From Candidatus Parabeggiatoa sp. nov. 2 (GTDB lineage Bacteria > Pseudomonadota > Gammaproteobacteria > Beggiatoales > Beggiatoaceae): 56,670 bases of DNA. Positions 7,778 to 17,109 of the stretch are shown here, piece after piece. Numbering within the stretch: position 1 is the first letter of the stretch; each line of letters begins with the position of its first letter. The stretch spans positions 1 through 56,670 of the forward strand of contig NBMI01000105.1 in the NCBI GenBank assembly GCA_002085445.1, written 5' to 3'. A program made the translations under genes and the position numbers. A model generated the notes under the pieces. The model searched no databases and was not told the DNA's origin. It saw only the letters and a list, made by a program, of their open reading frames with translations.

Positions 7778-9286
7778 TTACTTGGTACCGGGAAATGTTT
7801 GTCTGTAGCCCTTAGGAACGACCTCGCGCACCACATAGGTGCCCGGCTCCAATTCCGAGAATTTGTACCGACCGTCTTTATCAGTGACTTGACGGGGCTC
7901 ACCTTCGTCGAGTGCGCCATTCTCATTCAAATCCAGATAGATCGTCACGCCCGCCATTCCCGGTTCATCCTTATCGAGAACACCATTACCGTTTAGGTCA
8001 TTCCACTTGATTCCCCCTATTTCACCCAACTTGATGAAAGTGTTACCAAAATTGATATTCCCAATACTATCACCAAGCTTCACGACTACCTTGTGAGCAC
8101 CAGCAACAGATTGCCCGATAAAGCTGATAGAAGAGGCCGTCTGGTTGGGCTGGTTGTAGGCACCTTTGCAGCCGTTCAGAGGTAACGCGTCAACGGAGAA
8201 GTTGGCCCCGGTACCGGCCGCGTTGGGATTATTGACGACACTGAGCGCGCTCTTGTTGATCCCTGTCCAGTAAATTTTGCCGTTGTCGGCTAACTTGGGA
8301 CCGCCAAAGGCGCCTGTGAGACTCAACTGGGCCTTGCTTCCATCCTTCAAATCAATCTGCCATGGCGTGCCGCTATATCCTTGCACGCCATTGGTGTAAT
8401 ACAATTTGGTGCCATCTGGGGAAAAAGCGGTGGCGTAGCCGACTTGGCCGGTGACTCTCTCTTTGATATCAGAAATTTTCCCGGTGGCGCGGTCGATCTT
8501 CGCGGTAGCAATACGACCGGGTGCCCAACCCAGCGACAGTGTGTTGTAATCAGGGCTGTGAATAATAGAACCTCGAGCTATATTGCCAGTAAAACCGGTG
8601 TTTGAGGTGACGGGCAAGCGGGCCACCCCCGAGCTATCTACCTTGTAGGCATCTAGCTTAGCGGCCGTGTTGAAGACAAGTACCCAGAAGTCACTCCCGT
8701 TGGTGTGCGGTACGACACCGAGCGCTTCACCGGTTTTCGTGCCGAGCAACACTTTTTTGTGGGTGACTGTGCCGTTAGGCCCTTTGGATAAATCAGCTGT
8801 CGAGAAATGTACGCTGCTGGCGTTGTTCGTAAAGATATAGAACAAGTCTGGGTTGGTGCCCACAACTGGCACAATCATCGCGGCTTCCCCAGCAGTTGAA
8901 TTGCCGCCCAATGCGGTCCCGTTTTCTAAGGCCTGATTCGTCTGCCCGTTGAAGACTGTCATTCCATCTGTGTAGAGTCTCAGTTTGCCAGAATCAGGAT
9001 CGGTAAAGTTGGCGCTGCCTTCATTACCCCCGGATTGGCCGACTGGCTTACCGCAAGTCACTTTCGGACTGTCACCGGAGAAATCAATCAAGAACTTGCT
9101 ATTGTTAGTACCGGAATACCAGATTTGTTCCAAGGGGGTGTCCGCCTGAGCAACGCCTGTGACAAGCGCTATCGGCAGGATGCTCGTAAGAAGTGCGGCC
9201 CGACTGCCGCGCCATGCAGAGGAGAAAAATACCTTCGTGGGTACCTTTGAGACTCCTTCGGCATTTTTGGAGAAAATCTGTACCAT
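7778..9286 (-). CDS. Exported protein with a C-terminal SdrD_B-like domain
   Basis: This 502-aa protein has an N-terminal signal sequence with a hydrophobic core at about residues 28-46 and a likely AQA cleavage before DTPLEQIWYSG. Residues about 50-400 read like a WD/Kelch-type or PQQ-like beta-propeller (repeated PDxxxLYY, GKIYWTGI). The last ~85 residues are an SdrD_B-type domain: GGIKWNDLNGNGVLDKDEPG and a paired LDLNENGALDEGEP calcium-binding-like loop, then DGRYKFSELEPGTYVVRE. Such domains occur on secreted or surface proteins. GC content and codon choice look higher than in the neighbours, which hints at transfer or different selection. It has its own terminator and a structured element 40-100 nt upstream. 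Confidence 0.8.
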   Translation of the reverse strand: MVQIFSKNAEGVSKVPTKVFFSSAWRGSRAALLTSILPIALVTGVAQADTPLEQIWYSGTNNSKFLIDFSGDSPKVTCGKPVGQSGGNEGSANFTDPDSGKLRLYTDGMTVFNGQTNQALENGTALGGNSTAGEAAMIVPVVGTNPDLFYIFTNNASSVHFSTADLSKGPNGTVTHKKVLLGTKTGEALGVVPHTNGSDFWVLVFNTAAKLDAYKVDSSGVARLPVTSNTGFTGNIARGSIIHSPDYNTLSLGWAPGRIATAKIDRATGKISDIKERVTGQVGYATAFSPDGTKLYYTNGVQGYSGTPWQIDLKDGSKAQLSLTGAFGGPKLADNGKIYWTGINKSALSVVNNPNAAGTGANFSVDALPLNGCKGAYNQPNQTASSISFIGQSVAGAHKVVVKLGDSIGNINFGNTFIKLGEIGGIKWNDLNGNGVLDKDEPGMAGVTIYLDLNENGALDEGEPRQVTDKDGRYKFSELEPGTYVVREVVPKGYRQTFPGTK

Positions 9287-9326
9287 GTTAATACCTCAAA
9301 TTGATGAGATGTTGATTTTGTGACAT

Positions 9327-9390
9327 CCGATTCATTTAGATTAACAAAAGTTAACAATAGCACTCCTAAGAGTGGGTGAATCTACTAATC
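9327..9390 (-). promoter_or_regulatory. Structured ~60-bp element, copy A (upstream of the SdrD_B gene)
   Basis: On the minus strand this reads a CACTC..GAGTG hairpin, then CTATTGTTAACTTTTGTTAA and TAAATGAATCGG. The same arrangement lies at 37973-38035 right before gpsA and at 44319-44377. It could be an operator/leader or the end of a small mobile repeat. Confidence 0.6.
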
Positions 9391-10232
9391 GCGTACCGAA
9401 AATGGGAGATAGCCGCTTTATACAATCTGAATTCGCTTGGGGAAATTTCCCTTAGATAATACTTAGATAATAAAAATCAAGGATTTAGCTTCACCTACAC
9501 CTGAAATGAACGTACTAAACCAGAGACAGGCTTTAGAACGCTATACATTCTAAAGAACCCTCCCCTAAATGTCAATAAATTTTTTTCTGCAATGAGTATC
9601 GAGCGATTAATCGCGTCGATTTATTATTAATATTTGTCGCGATTGTTGTTAATGAATAGATTACTATGCCTATATATGTAGGTAGGTACACATAAATAGT
9701 ATAACATTTATCGGCCAAAAGAGTACAACTAATTACGCGGATAAACGAATTATATTTCCTGGATTTCCAGGGGCGTTGCCCCTGGCTTTATTAAGATCGC
9801 CCCGTTGGGGCTTTCAGGTAGTTATTAAAATTGCAGCCAGGGGCGATGCCCCTGGCTGTATTAAGATCGCCCCGTTGGGGCTTTCAGGTAGTTACTTAAG
9901 TTATTTTTGTTTCTCAAAAAGTCCAATTTCACTATCGATTTTTCTTCTCAAAAGCATTTGCTGATTGAATAGCTTTCTTCGGAACGATTTTATTTCATGC
10001 CGGAAAACTAAAATTTTCTCGAATTTGTTCATTGTGATAAATTAGCGAAGAAATCCTTTTTTTATAACAATCCTTGGGCGTTTGGGCGCACGAAAAAACG
10101 TGATCATCGAGTGCAATCTATTGGCATCTTTCATTTTTCATTTTTCATTTTTCATTTTTCATTATATAAGTTCAGCGCGGTTTTAAAAAAACACTTGACA
10201 TTTTTTTGTTCACGTCGTTAAATCGCAAGCCG
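9391..10232. repeat. Intergenic region with palindromes and dispersed repeats
   Basis: No convincing gene. It holds a GCGATTAATCGC palindrome at about 9602-9613, two copies of the block GGGGCGATGCCCCTGGCT plus AAGATCGCCCCGTTGGGGCT (9766-9895; also seen near 27780, 30770, 48940 and 54320), and four direct TCATTTT units at 10132-10164. Confidence 0.6.
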
Positions 10233-10470
10233 TGTTTAGGTGCTTGTTGGCATTGTCGACAAGGTAAACGGGAAATCGGTGCAAATCCGATACTGCCCCC
10301 GCAACGGTAATAGGTTAAAGTCAATCAGAAGCCACTGCGTTTGGCGTGGGAAGGCGATTGACTGTGGCATTGGGAATACGAAGTAAATCTTAATTCCGAG
10401 CACCTTGAAATAAATCTACAAAACGAAGTTTCAAGGTTTTGCCTACTTATAAGTCCGGATACCGGCCTAA
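10233..10470 (+). ncRNA. Cobalamin riboswitch (AdoCbl type) with an expanded arm
   Basis: Shows the conserved elements in order: AGGTGC; GGGAAATCGGTGCAAATCCG; the CTGCCCCCGCAACGGT core (about 10293-10308); GCCACTG (10331-10337); GGGAAGG (10348-10354); and AGTCCGGATACCGGCC (10452-10467), the counterpart of AGCCAGGAGACC. It lies about 250 nt upstream of the btuB-like receptor gene and so should repress it when cobalamin is plentiful. The stretch between GGGAAGG and the last box is about 100 nt and carries an extra ACCTTGAAA/TTTCAAGGT hairpin, longer than usual. Confidence 0.93.
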
Positions 10471-10574
10471 ATATTGTTTTTATGTATGTGTGTCGCGGAG
10501 GGCGACAGATATTATGGGCCATTCGGCCGGTTTGTCTTTTTTTCCTCCGCAGATGTTATTCTTTTTTGCCTTCA

Positions 10575-10668
10575 CTAGGCGATAAATCGCCTACTACTAA
10601 CTATCTTTTTTACCTTCATCCTTTTCCTTTTAGGAAGTTAGGCGATAAATCGCCTACTACTAACTATA
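10575..10668 (+). repeat. Duplicated GGCGATAAATCGCC hairpin in the btuB leader
   Basis: The block AGGCGATAAATCGCCTACTA plus CTAACTAT occurs twice, at about 10576-10604 and 10640-10668, inside the ~250-nt leader between the riboswitch and btuB. Each copy folds into a 6-bp stem. It could act in the expression platform or simply be dispersed repeats. Confidence 0.6.
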
Positions 10669-10718
10669 AAACTACAAAACGGATTGAAGGAGAGAATTAG
10701 GGTGGGGGAAACATTAAT

Positions 10719-12563
10719 GTGAAGAGGAAACTTACCTTGAAAAAATTTCTCCGATTCAGCAGTTTGGTGTTTATTTTATTTTTCTATCCACTTTCAAACG
10801 CTCAGGAGCAGAGGCTTCCAGAAGTCGTTGTGACGGCAACGCGCACCGCGCAAACGGTGGATGATTCACTTGCGTCAGTCACGGTGATTACTCGCGAGGA
10901 TATTGATAATAGCCAAGCTTTAACTGTCCCCGATTTGTTACGCGGTGTGCCGGGTTTGGATGTTACCACCAGTGGCGGTTTGGGTAAAAGCGCCTCTGTG
11001 TTTTTGCGTGGCACTGAGTCTGATCATGTTTTGGTGTTGATGGATGGCGTTAAAGTCGGTTCGGCTACTTTGGGCACGGCGGCGTTTCAGCATTTGCCGC
11101 TGGCTCAGATTGAGCGCATTGAAATTGTGCGTGGGCCTCGTTCTAGTTTGTACGGTTCTGAGGCTATCGGTGGCGTAATACAGATTTTTACTCGTCAAGG
11201 CAAGGGTAAGAAACCGAGTATCACGTTCAGTGGCGGTTATGGTGCTGATAATACTTATCAAGTCACTGGCGGCGTGTTAGGCTCCACAAAAACTAGTTGG
11301 TATAATTTGTCTGCTGGCTATTTGCAAACGGATGGTTTTAATGATTGTCGGGGCAGTGAGAGCGGCGGCTGTTTTACCATTGAGCCGGATGATGATGGTT
11401 ATGATAATACTTCGTATAGTGTACGATTAGGGCATCGCTTTGGGGAGAGCTTAAGTCTGGAGGCTTTCGCGTTGCGTACCGAAGGCCATAGTGAATATGA
11501 CTCGTCTTTTGATAATGAGGCCGATATTCTCCAGCAAGTGATTGGTTTTAAAGCGGATTATGCGGTCAGTGACAGTTGGTTGATGAATCTAAACGTGGGC
11601 CAAAGCCTTGATGAAACGGATAATTTTGGCAATAACGCGCCAAATTCTTTTTTTAATACCACTCGCACCACGGGCTCTTTTCAGAGTAACTTTTTGTTTT
11701 CTAATGAAAACACGTTGACGATTGGTTATGATTACCAAAAGGATGAGGTGGAGAGTAGCACTGCTTATACGGTGGATTCACTGGACAATCAAGGGATTTT
11801 TGCCCAATATCAAACCCAGTACGGCCAGGCTGACTTGATAGTGGGGTTACGCCAAGATGATAATGATCAGTTTGGTAAACACACGACGGGCAATGTTGGC
11901 TTAGGTTACGCACTTAGCCCCAAAACGCGCTTTGTGCTTTCTTATGGGACGGCCTTTAAAGCGCCCTCGTTTAATGAGTTGTATTTCCCAAACTTTGGCA
12001 ATCCTAACCTTGTTCCCGAAGAGTCTGAAAGTATTGAAATGAGCTTTATGGGTACGCAACCTCTTTATAAATGGTCACTCAATACCTATTACACCAAGGT
12101 TGATAAGCTGATTGCTACTAACTTTGACGCGGCTACGGGCAATTATTTTGCTGACAATATTAACAATGCCAAAATCACAGGGATAGATGGTGCTTTAAAT
12201 TGGCGCAAGGGTGGTTGGGAATTTAATACCACCTTTTCTTGGTTAAAGCCTGAAGATGGGACGACGGGCAATTTGTTACCGCGCCGCGCCGAGAAAAGCT
12301 TGATGTTGGAATTGGCGGAAAAACGGGGGCCGGCGCGTTTAGGGTTGAGTTGGTTAACCCAAAGTCATCGCTATGATGACACGGCTAATACTCAACGCTT
12401 GGGTAGTTATGGCATTTTGAATGCTACCAGTGAGTATAATTTCAATAAGCATTGGGCCTTGCGGATACGGGTGGAGAATGCGCTTGACGAAGAATATGAA
12501 ACGGCCCGTTTTTATAACACGTCTGGGCGGTTTTGGTTTGTGAGTCTTCACTATCAACATTAA
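10719..12563 (+). CDS. btuB: TonB-dependent vitamin B12 outer-membrane receptor
   Basis: This 614-aa protein imports cobalamin across the outer membrane with energy from TonB. It starts at GTG 10719 after a GGGTGGGGGAA ribosome site; the ATG two bases earlier is followed directly by TGA. A signal peptide (residues ~1-28) leads to LPEVVVTATRT, a TonB box merging into the plug domain with DLLRGVPGLDV, IERIEIVRGPRSSLYGSEAIGG and related plug motifs. The rest is a 22-strand beta-barrel with FKAPSFNELYFPNFGNPNLVPE and a C-terminal strand SGRFWFVSLHYQH. Length matches BtuB, and the cobalamin riboswitch upstream fixes the substrate. It is the entry point for the B12 genes of this window. Confidence 0.93.
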   Translation: MKRKLTLKKFLRFSSLVFILFFYPLSNAQEQRLPEVVVTATRTAQTVDDSLASVTVITREDIDNSQALTVPDLLRGVPGLDVTTSGGLGKSASVFLRGTESDHVLVLMDGVKVGSATLGTAAFQHLPLAQIERIEIVRGPRSSLYGSEAIGGVIQIFTRQGKGKKPSITFSGGYGADNTYQVTGGVLGSTKTSWYNLSAGYLQTDGFNDCRGSESGGCFTIEPDDDGYDNTSYSVRLGHRFGESLSLEAFALRTEGHSEYDSSFDNEADILQQVIGFKADYAVSDSWLMNLNVGQSLDETDNFGNNAPNSFFNTTRTTGSFQSNFLFSNENTLTIGYDYQKDEVESSTAYTVDSLDNQGIFAQYQTQYGQADLIVGLRQDDNDQFGKHTTGNVGLGYALSPKTRFVLSYGTAFKAPSFNELYFPNFGNPNLVPEESESIEMSFMGTQPLYKWSLNTYYTKVDKLIATNFDAATGNYFADNINNAKITGIDGALNWRKGGWEFNTTFSWLKPEDGTTGNLLPRRAEKSLMLELAEKRGPARLGLSWLTQSHRYDDTANTQRLGSYGILNATSEYNFNKHWALRIRVENALDEEYETARFYNTSGRFWFVSLHYQH

Positions 12564-13260
12564 CTGTCAGTGATCAGTTTTTCAGTGATCAGTTATCAGT
12601 TATCAGTAAGAAATCCGATTTTTTTGAAAAATCGGATTTCTTCGCAAGCTTAATTGGGGGCCATAACTCAATTTGAAACCATTCAAAACCTTTTATGGCC
12701 CCTAAATCAGGTAGTCTAAATAACCCTAAAATATCAAAGCGCGTCAAAGCGCGTCAAAGCGCGTTTTCCACTTACAAGAATTTATAAGATTCAATTTAAC
12801 CCTTAATTCGCATCCGTTGTACTTATCGATAACTCGGAATGGCCCACAATCAATTCGTTAAATCCGCTAATCCGTTGTACTTAGCGATGAGTCGGAATGG
12901 CCCTATAATCAGTCCGTTTAATCATAATGATCTTTCTGACGTTTCTGCCAAACGTTAGTTTGGACGACTGCCAAACTTGGACTCCTGCCAAACTAAAGTT
13001 TGGACTCCGGTTTTATCCGCGTAATTCGTTGTACTTAATTCGTTTATCCGCGTAATTGGCGTTCCTTAACGAAGTTTCGTTGTACTTAATTCGTTTATCC
13101 GCGTAATTCGTTGTACTTAATTCGTTTATCCGCGTAATTCGTTGTACTTATTGATGAGTCGGAATGGCCCACAATCAATCTGTTTAATCATAACGAAGTT
13201 TCTGACGTTTCTACCTTCCTTACGTTGGCCGACTCCTGCCAAACTTGGAGTCCTGCCAAA
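12564..13260. repeat. Repeat-filled intergenic region between btuB and cobU
   Basis: Contains CAGTGATCAGTTATCAGT repeats, a GGGGCCATAA/TTATGGCCCC hairpin (12656-12703), triple GTCAAAGCGC repeats (12739-12767), several TTCGTTTATCCGCGTAATTC units (13020-13145), and CCAAACTAAAGTTTGG palindromes at 12990-13010. No gene is seen. Confidence 0.75.
12608..12642 (+). terminator. Hairpin terminator downstream of btuB
   Basis: Inverted repeat AAGAAATCCGATTTTT / AAAAATCGGATTTCTT with a 3-nt loop, 45 nt past the btuB stop. It resembles the ATCCGAT hairpins at 27030 and 46074, so it may also belong to a dispersed hairpin family. Confidence 0.6.
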
Positions 13261-13773
13261 CTAAAAACGACGAAAAAGTTTCGCGGAGTGAAACTTTAGC
13301 GCCGCACAAAAATAGACTTCATCACAATAATGCCCTAATAGTTGCCCGGCTCTTCCCGATAAATCGACAAATTGCCTTGCCAACGGATTATCAGGAATAA
13401 TGCCAAGCCCTACTTCATTATGCACCAATACCATCTCCTTGGGCTGCTTCAGCGTTTCTTCCAAGATAGTCAAAATATCAGTACCGTCTTTGTTATGAAA
13501 AAGCATATTATTCAACCACATAGTGACACACTCAATTAAGACTGGGCGATCACAGCGTTTAACCGCGCCTAATAAATCCAGTGGTTCTTCAATTGTCTCA
13601 AATTTCTCTGCTCGACGTTTTTGATGTTCAGCAATTCGCAGTTGCATTTCTTCATCCAAACAGTCAGTGGTTGCCAGATAGTAGGGCTTTTGTGCTCCTG
13701 CCATCTTTTGCACTCGTTCCTCTGCCAGTCGAGATTTACCGCTTTTGACTCCACCTAAAAATGCGATTTTCAT
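13261..13773 (-). CDS. cobU: Adenosylcobinamide kinase/guanylyltransferase
   Basis: This 170-aa enzyme phosphorylates adenosylcobinamide and transfers GMP to give adenosylcobinamide-GDP, the substrate of CobS. It shows the P-loop GGVKSGKS (8-15), the HQKRR motif holding the guanylylated His, ECVTMWLNNML, and the NEVGLGIIPDNPLARQF signature followed by SGRAGQLLGHYCDEVYF. The family normally ends with a short V-AG-P-like strand; here the last ~10 residues (KFHSAKLFRRF) and the TAG stop come from a hairpin repeat and a CCAAACTAAA half-palindrome, so the natural C-terminus has been replaced. Probably still active, as all catalytic motifs are upstream. Confidence 0.88.
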   Translation of the reverse strand: MKIAFLGGVKSGKSRLAEERVQKMAGAQKPYYLATTDCLDEEMQLRIAEHQKRRAEKFETIEEPLDLLGAVKRCDRPVLIECVTMWLNNMLFHNKDGTDILTILEETLKQPKEMVLVHNEVGLGIIPDNPLARQFVDLSGRAGQLLGHYCDEVYFCAALKFHSAKLFRRF

Positions 13774-14123
13774 ATTTATTTAGTGATCATTTTTTCTGTT
13801 TATACTTGGTTTAGCACCGTCACAGTTAGTTTCCGAGCGAAGCGAGATCAAAACAGCAAATTATGACTGTCTGTATGTACTATATAGTTTAGGATCAGCA
13901 AATAAATAACTTCCGCCAATAGCTAAAGCAATTGTCTAATAGCTAAAGTACCCTAAAGGGCACTTTCCCCATGAAAGGGGAAGTTAATTATCAGCATCCG
14001 CCAATAGCTAAAGCAATTGTCTAATAGCTAAAGTACCCTAAAGGGCACTTTCCCCATGAAAGGGGAAGTTGATTATCAGCATCCGCCAATCCTAATAACT
14101 GATCCCTGATAACTGATAACTGA
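13774..14123. repeat. Tandem ~84-bp repeat between cobU and cobQ
   Basis: The block CCGCCAATAGCTAAAGCAAT, a CCCTAAAGGG hairpin and a CCCCATGAAAGGGG hairpin occurs twice in tandem (about 13915-13999 and 13999-14083), followed by ACTGATAACTGAT repeats. No gene is seen. Confidence 0.8.
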
Positions 14124-15515
14124 TCACTGAAGAGCAGACAGTATGACATCACAATCCAGATGGGTTGCAACATTATCTACAAATGCCTGTATAGTCTTTT
14201 TACGGTAGAGAGGATAGGAATAGCCTTGATAAGACGCTTGGCGCTTTTGAAACCAAGCGGTGCGGAACGTGTCATTTTCAAAAATGCCATGTAGATGTGT
14301 TCCGGCAACGCGGCTCGTTTCATAAAATAGTGGGTATTTTTCCGCATGCCCGGTATGAATTTCATAGCCTTTTAGGAGTTGTCCAAAGGCTTGGTAGGTT
14401 CCTCGTTTAAGCGTTTTTTCTTGGTGAAAGGTTATCTTATCTTTAATGAAATTTAGGCCCTTTTCCGTGATAGGCCGATTATTTTCAACTAATTCAACAT
14501 CTTGTAGCGTATAAAATAACATTTGATAGCCACCGCAAATGCCGAAAATAATACCTTGGTATTTTGAAATTTCTTGAAAAAGTCCATTGGATTTCATCCA
14601 TTGCAAATCTTGTATTGTTGTTTTACTGCCCGGTAGCAGCACCATATCAAAACTAGATAGAGGTTGATAACCTTGAATGATTTCTACCCGAATTTCGGTA
14701 TCCGCTATCAACGGATCGATATCGTCATAATTGCTTACGGCGGGGTAAGCGATGACGGCAACGGAGAGTTTTTCGTCGCTCAATTGTTGCTGGTAATTTT
14801 GCAACGAGTATGAGTCTTCCATACTAATGTTTAAAGGCTGATAGGGCACGACACCGAGTACGGGAATTCCAAAGCGCGTTTCGATGATTTTGCGCCCTTG
14901 TTCAAAAAAACGCAGATCGCCCCGAAATTTGTTAATGATGACACCTATGAAATTATTGCGTAGCTGCTCTTCTAACAAAGCCATTGTGCCATAGATGGAG
15001 GCAAATACGCCGCCGCGCTCAATATCCGCTACCAACACTGTTTTAGTGTTAAATTCTTGGGCGATAAACAGGTTTGAAATATCTTTGTGTAATAAATTTA
15101 ATTCCACTGGCGAGCCTGCACCTTCAGCAATAACAAAATCATACTGAGCAACAAGGTGTTGAAAGGCTGCTTTGACGTGACTTTTGAGCGTGTCTAATTG
15201 CCGATAATAGCCATCTATATCGTTGGTTTTATAGACTTTTCCATTTAAGACGACTTGCACTGAGCCGCTGCTGTGAGACTTGAGTAGAATGGGGTTAAGG
15301 TGATAAGTGGCTTCAATCCCTGCGGCTTCGGCTTGGAAAAACTGGGCGCGGGAAATTTCACAACCTTCCTCGGCGACGGCGGAATTGTTGGAAACATTTT
15401 GCGCCTTAAAGGGTGCGACACGATAACCACGCTCGGCAAAAATACGACAGAGTGCCATGACAATGGTGGTTTTACCAGCATCTGAGCTGGTGCCGAAAAC
15501 GCTGAGTGATTTCAT
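14124..15515 (-). CDS. cobQ: Cobyric acid synthase (glutamine-hydrolysing)
   Basis: This 463-aa enzyme amidates four side chains of adenosylcobyrinic acid a,c-diamide using glutamine and ATP. The N-terminal dethiobiotin-synthetase-like domain has the nucleotide motif GTSSDAGKTT (8-17), FKAQNVSNNS, and DIERGGVFASIYG. The C-terminal class-I glutamine-amidotransferase-like half has LLPGSKTT, the nucleophile Cys in GICGGYQML, and the His in GTHLHGIFEN. Length is slightly short of the usual ~485. It lies on the minus strand between cobU and cobC; the spacers are filled with repeats, so co-transcription is uncertain. Confidence 0.92.
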   Translation of the reverse strand: MKSLSVFGTSSDAGKTTIVMALCRIFAERGYRVAPFKAQNVSNNSAVAEEGCEISRAQFFQAEAAGIEATYHLNPILLKSHSSGSVQVVLNGKVYKTNDIDGYYRQLDTLKSHVKAAFQHLVAQYDFVIAEGAGSPVELNLLHKDISNLFIAQEFNTKTVLVADIERGGVFASIYGTMALLEEQLRNNFIGVIINKFRGDLRFFEQGRKIIETRFGIPVLGVVPYQPLNISMEDSYSLQNYQQQLSDEKLSVAVIAYPAVSNYDDIDPLIADTEIRVEIIQGYQPLSSFDMVLLPGSKTTIQDLQWMKSNGLFQEISKYQGIIFGICGGYQMLFYTLQDVELVENNRPITEKGLNFIKDKITFHQEKTLKRGTYQAFGQLLKGYEIHTGHAEKYPLFYETSRVAGTHLHGIFENDTFRTAWFQKRQASYQGYSYPLYRKKTIQAFVDNVATHLDCDVILSALQ

Positions 15516-15740
15516 TGTTAAGATATCGGAGGTTTTTCAAGCAAATTTTCCCACAGCGCGGCTCTTGTCCTTATACATAATTTCTTAAATTATTGATTTT
15601 TATGGATTTTAACGGGTAGCCCCACGTTGGGGAGCCATTAGAAATATCCGTTTCGGAACGAGTATCCGTTGTACTTTTGAGAATGCACCCGGTATCCAAA
15701 AGAGTTATGTATAAGGATGAGCAGCGCGGCTGGGGTATTT

Positions 15741-16343
15741 TTATTTCCCGTTTCCTGAGTGATTCAGGTATTCTATTGTTATCCAATATTGATTCATTTT
15801 GTCGTGTTGATGATATTTCAGTTTATTAACCGCGCCATGATCAACTTGGATGCACAACGATTTTTTGAGAGGCATTTCTAAAACATGAGCCAGTAGCGCA
15901 CGAATGACACCTAAATGTGTGACAATGACAACCGCTTTACATGGTTTTGTAATTAATTTTTTCAAAAAATCTTCACACCGCTCAAATAAGGCTTGGAAAC
16001 TTTCGCCCTTTGGCGGCGCGATATTGACATAATCATTCATCCATTTTTGTAAGACTTCTTGATTGATGTCGTTCCACTTTTGCATTTCCCAGTCACCAAA
16101 GTTGAATTCCATAATACGTTTGTCTGTGATGACGGGATTGCCATGACTCAATTTGTTAGCCAGTTGTAAACAACGCTGCAAAGGGCTACTGATAATCACG
16201 CTGTTTTTGGGTAATGCTGACATCTGAGTTTGAATGCGTTTTGACGCTGGTGCAAAATCGTCTGCCAACGCGACATCGGTTTGCCCATAACAAATGCCGC
16301 TTTCTACTTGAACGGCGGTGTGTCTTATTAAATATATGTCCAA
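15741..16343 (-). CDS. cobC: Alpha-ribazole phosphatase (histidine phosphatase family)
   Basis: About 200 aa. It removes the phosphate from alpha-ribazole-5'-phosphate or adenosylcobalamin-5'-phosphate in the last step of lower-ligand assembly. It carries the RHT phosphohistidine motif (DIYLIRHTAV), a SPLQRCLQLANKL segment, EFNFGDWE, and the second His in VTHLGVIRALL. I place the start at TTG 16343, right at the conserved DIYLIRH and overlapping the cobS stop by 16 nt; the frame is open upstream to an ATG at 16406, but that extension only re-reads cobS. The overlap indicates translational coupling with cobS. Confidence 0.85.
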   Translation of the reverse strand: MDIYLIRHTAVQVESGICYGQTDVALADDFAPASKRIQTQMSALPKNSVIISSPLQRCLQLANKLSHGNPVITDKRIMEFNFGDWEMQKWNDINQEVLQKWMNDYVNIAPPKGESFQALFERCEDFLKKLITKPCKAVVIVTHLGVIRALLAHVLEMPLKKSLCIQVDHGAVNKLKYHQHDKMNQYWITIEYLNHSGNGK

Positions 16344-17092
16344 AACTTTGTTACCATGGCGAGGTAAAAAACAATTTCTGTCATTTGTTGGATGGCACCA
16401 AGGCAATCACCGGTATAGCCTCCGATTTTTTGGGTAAAAAAATGGGCTAAATAGATTGTCGTTAAAAAAACAGGTATGATGGTGAGTAAACAATAATAGC
16501 TTGGCAAGAGTAACAACGGCGCGATACCAAAAATGCCGGCGATGATTAATCCTTGTCGGGATATTTGTTTGGCGACGGGCTTGACTTTGCTGTTGTCATT
16601 GTCGCGTACATAGTCATGGGTGAAAATGACGGTGCCTGTGGCAAATCGGCTGAGGCTATGCCCGGCGATCAGAATAATTGGTACCATTTCGGCGGGTATG
16701 GCTTGGAGTGCGGAGAATTTTAGCAGTAATATTAGGGTGATGCCAGTTACACCGTAAGTTCCAAGGCGGGAGTCTTTCATAATCGCTAGGATTTGTGCTT
16801 TTGTCCATCCTCCGCCAAAGCCGTCGCATACATCGGCAAAGCCATCTTCGTGAAAAGCGCCGGTGATTATAATGGAGGTTGCCATGCTTAATATAATGGC
16901 GATTGATATTGGAAATATGAGGGCGCTTAGAAAAAAAAACAGTGCTGCACTGCTGCCGACAATCCAACCAATGAGGGGGAAATATTTGGTTGATTGGTTT
17001 AAGTAGTCTTCTGAATAGTCTAGCCATGTTGGGCTGGGTAGGCGCGTGAAAAACATTAGGGCGGTGAAGAATATTTGGATTTCTTGTTTCAT
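16328..17092 (-). CDS. cobS: Adenosylcobinamide-GDP ribazoletransferase (cobalamin synthase)
   Basis: This 254-aa integral membrane enzyme joins adenosylcobinamide-GDP to alpha-ribazole (phosphate). The start MKQEIQIFFTALMFFTRLP and the family signature (HEDGFADVCDGFGGG, then ILAIMKDSRLGTYG) are clear at about residues 81-113. Several hydrophobic helices follow, as expected for this polytopic protein. cobC follows directly with a short overlap. A repeat field (17110-17510) separates it from the divergent cobT. Confidence 0.93.
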   Translation of the reverse strand: MKQEIQIFFTALMFFTRLPSPTWLDYSEDYLNQSTKYFPLIGWIVGSSAALFFFLSALIFPISIAIILSMATSIIITGAFHEDGFADVCDGFGGGWTKAQILAIMKDSRLGTYGVTGITLILLLKFSALQAIPAEMVPIILIAGHSLSRFATGTVIFTHDYVRDNDNSKVKPVAKQISRQGLIIAGIFGIAPLLLLPSYYCLLTIIPVFLTTIYLAHFFTQKIGGYTGDCLGAIQQMTEIVFYLAMVTKFWTYI

Positions 17093-17109
17093 TATGGTAT
17101 TGCGTGTTT

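Noticed and set aside
9776-9964. 62-codon frame
   Set aside because: Translation of the GCCCCTGGCT repeat family (LLRSPRWGFQ), which gives the same peptides near 30800.
16344-16406. Upstream ATG start for CobC
   Set aside because: The extension overlaps cobS deeply and has no similarity to the family; the conserved DIYLIRH begins at the TTG.
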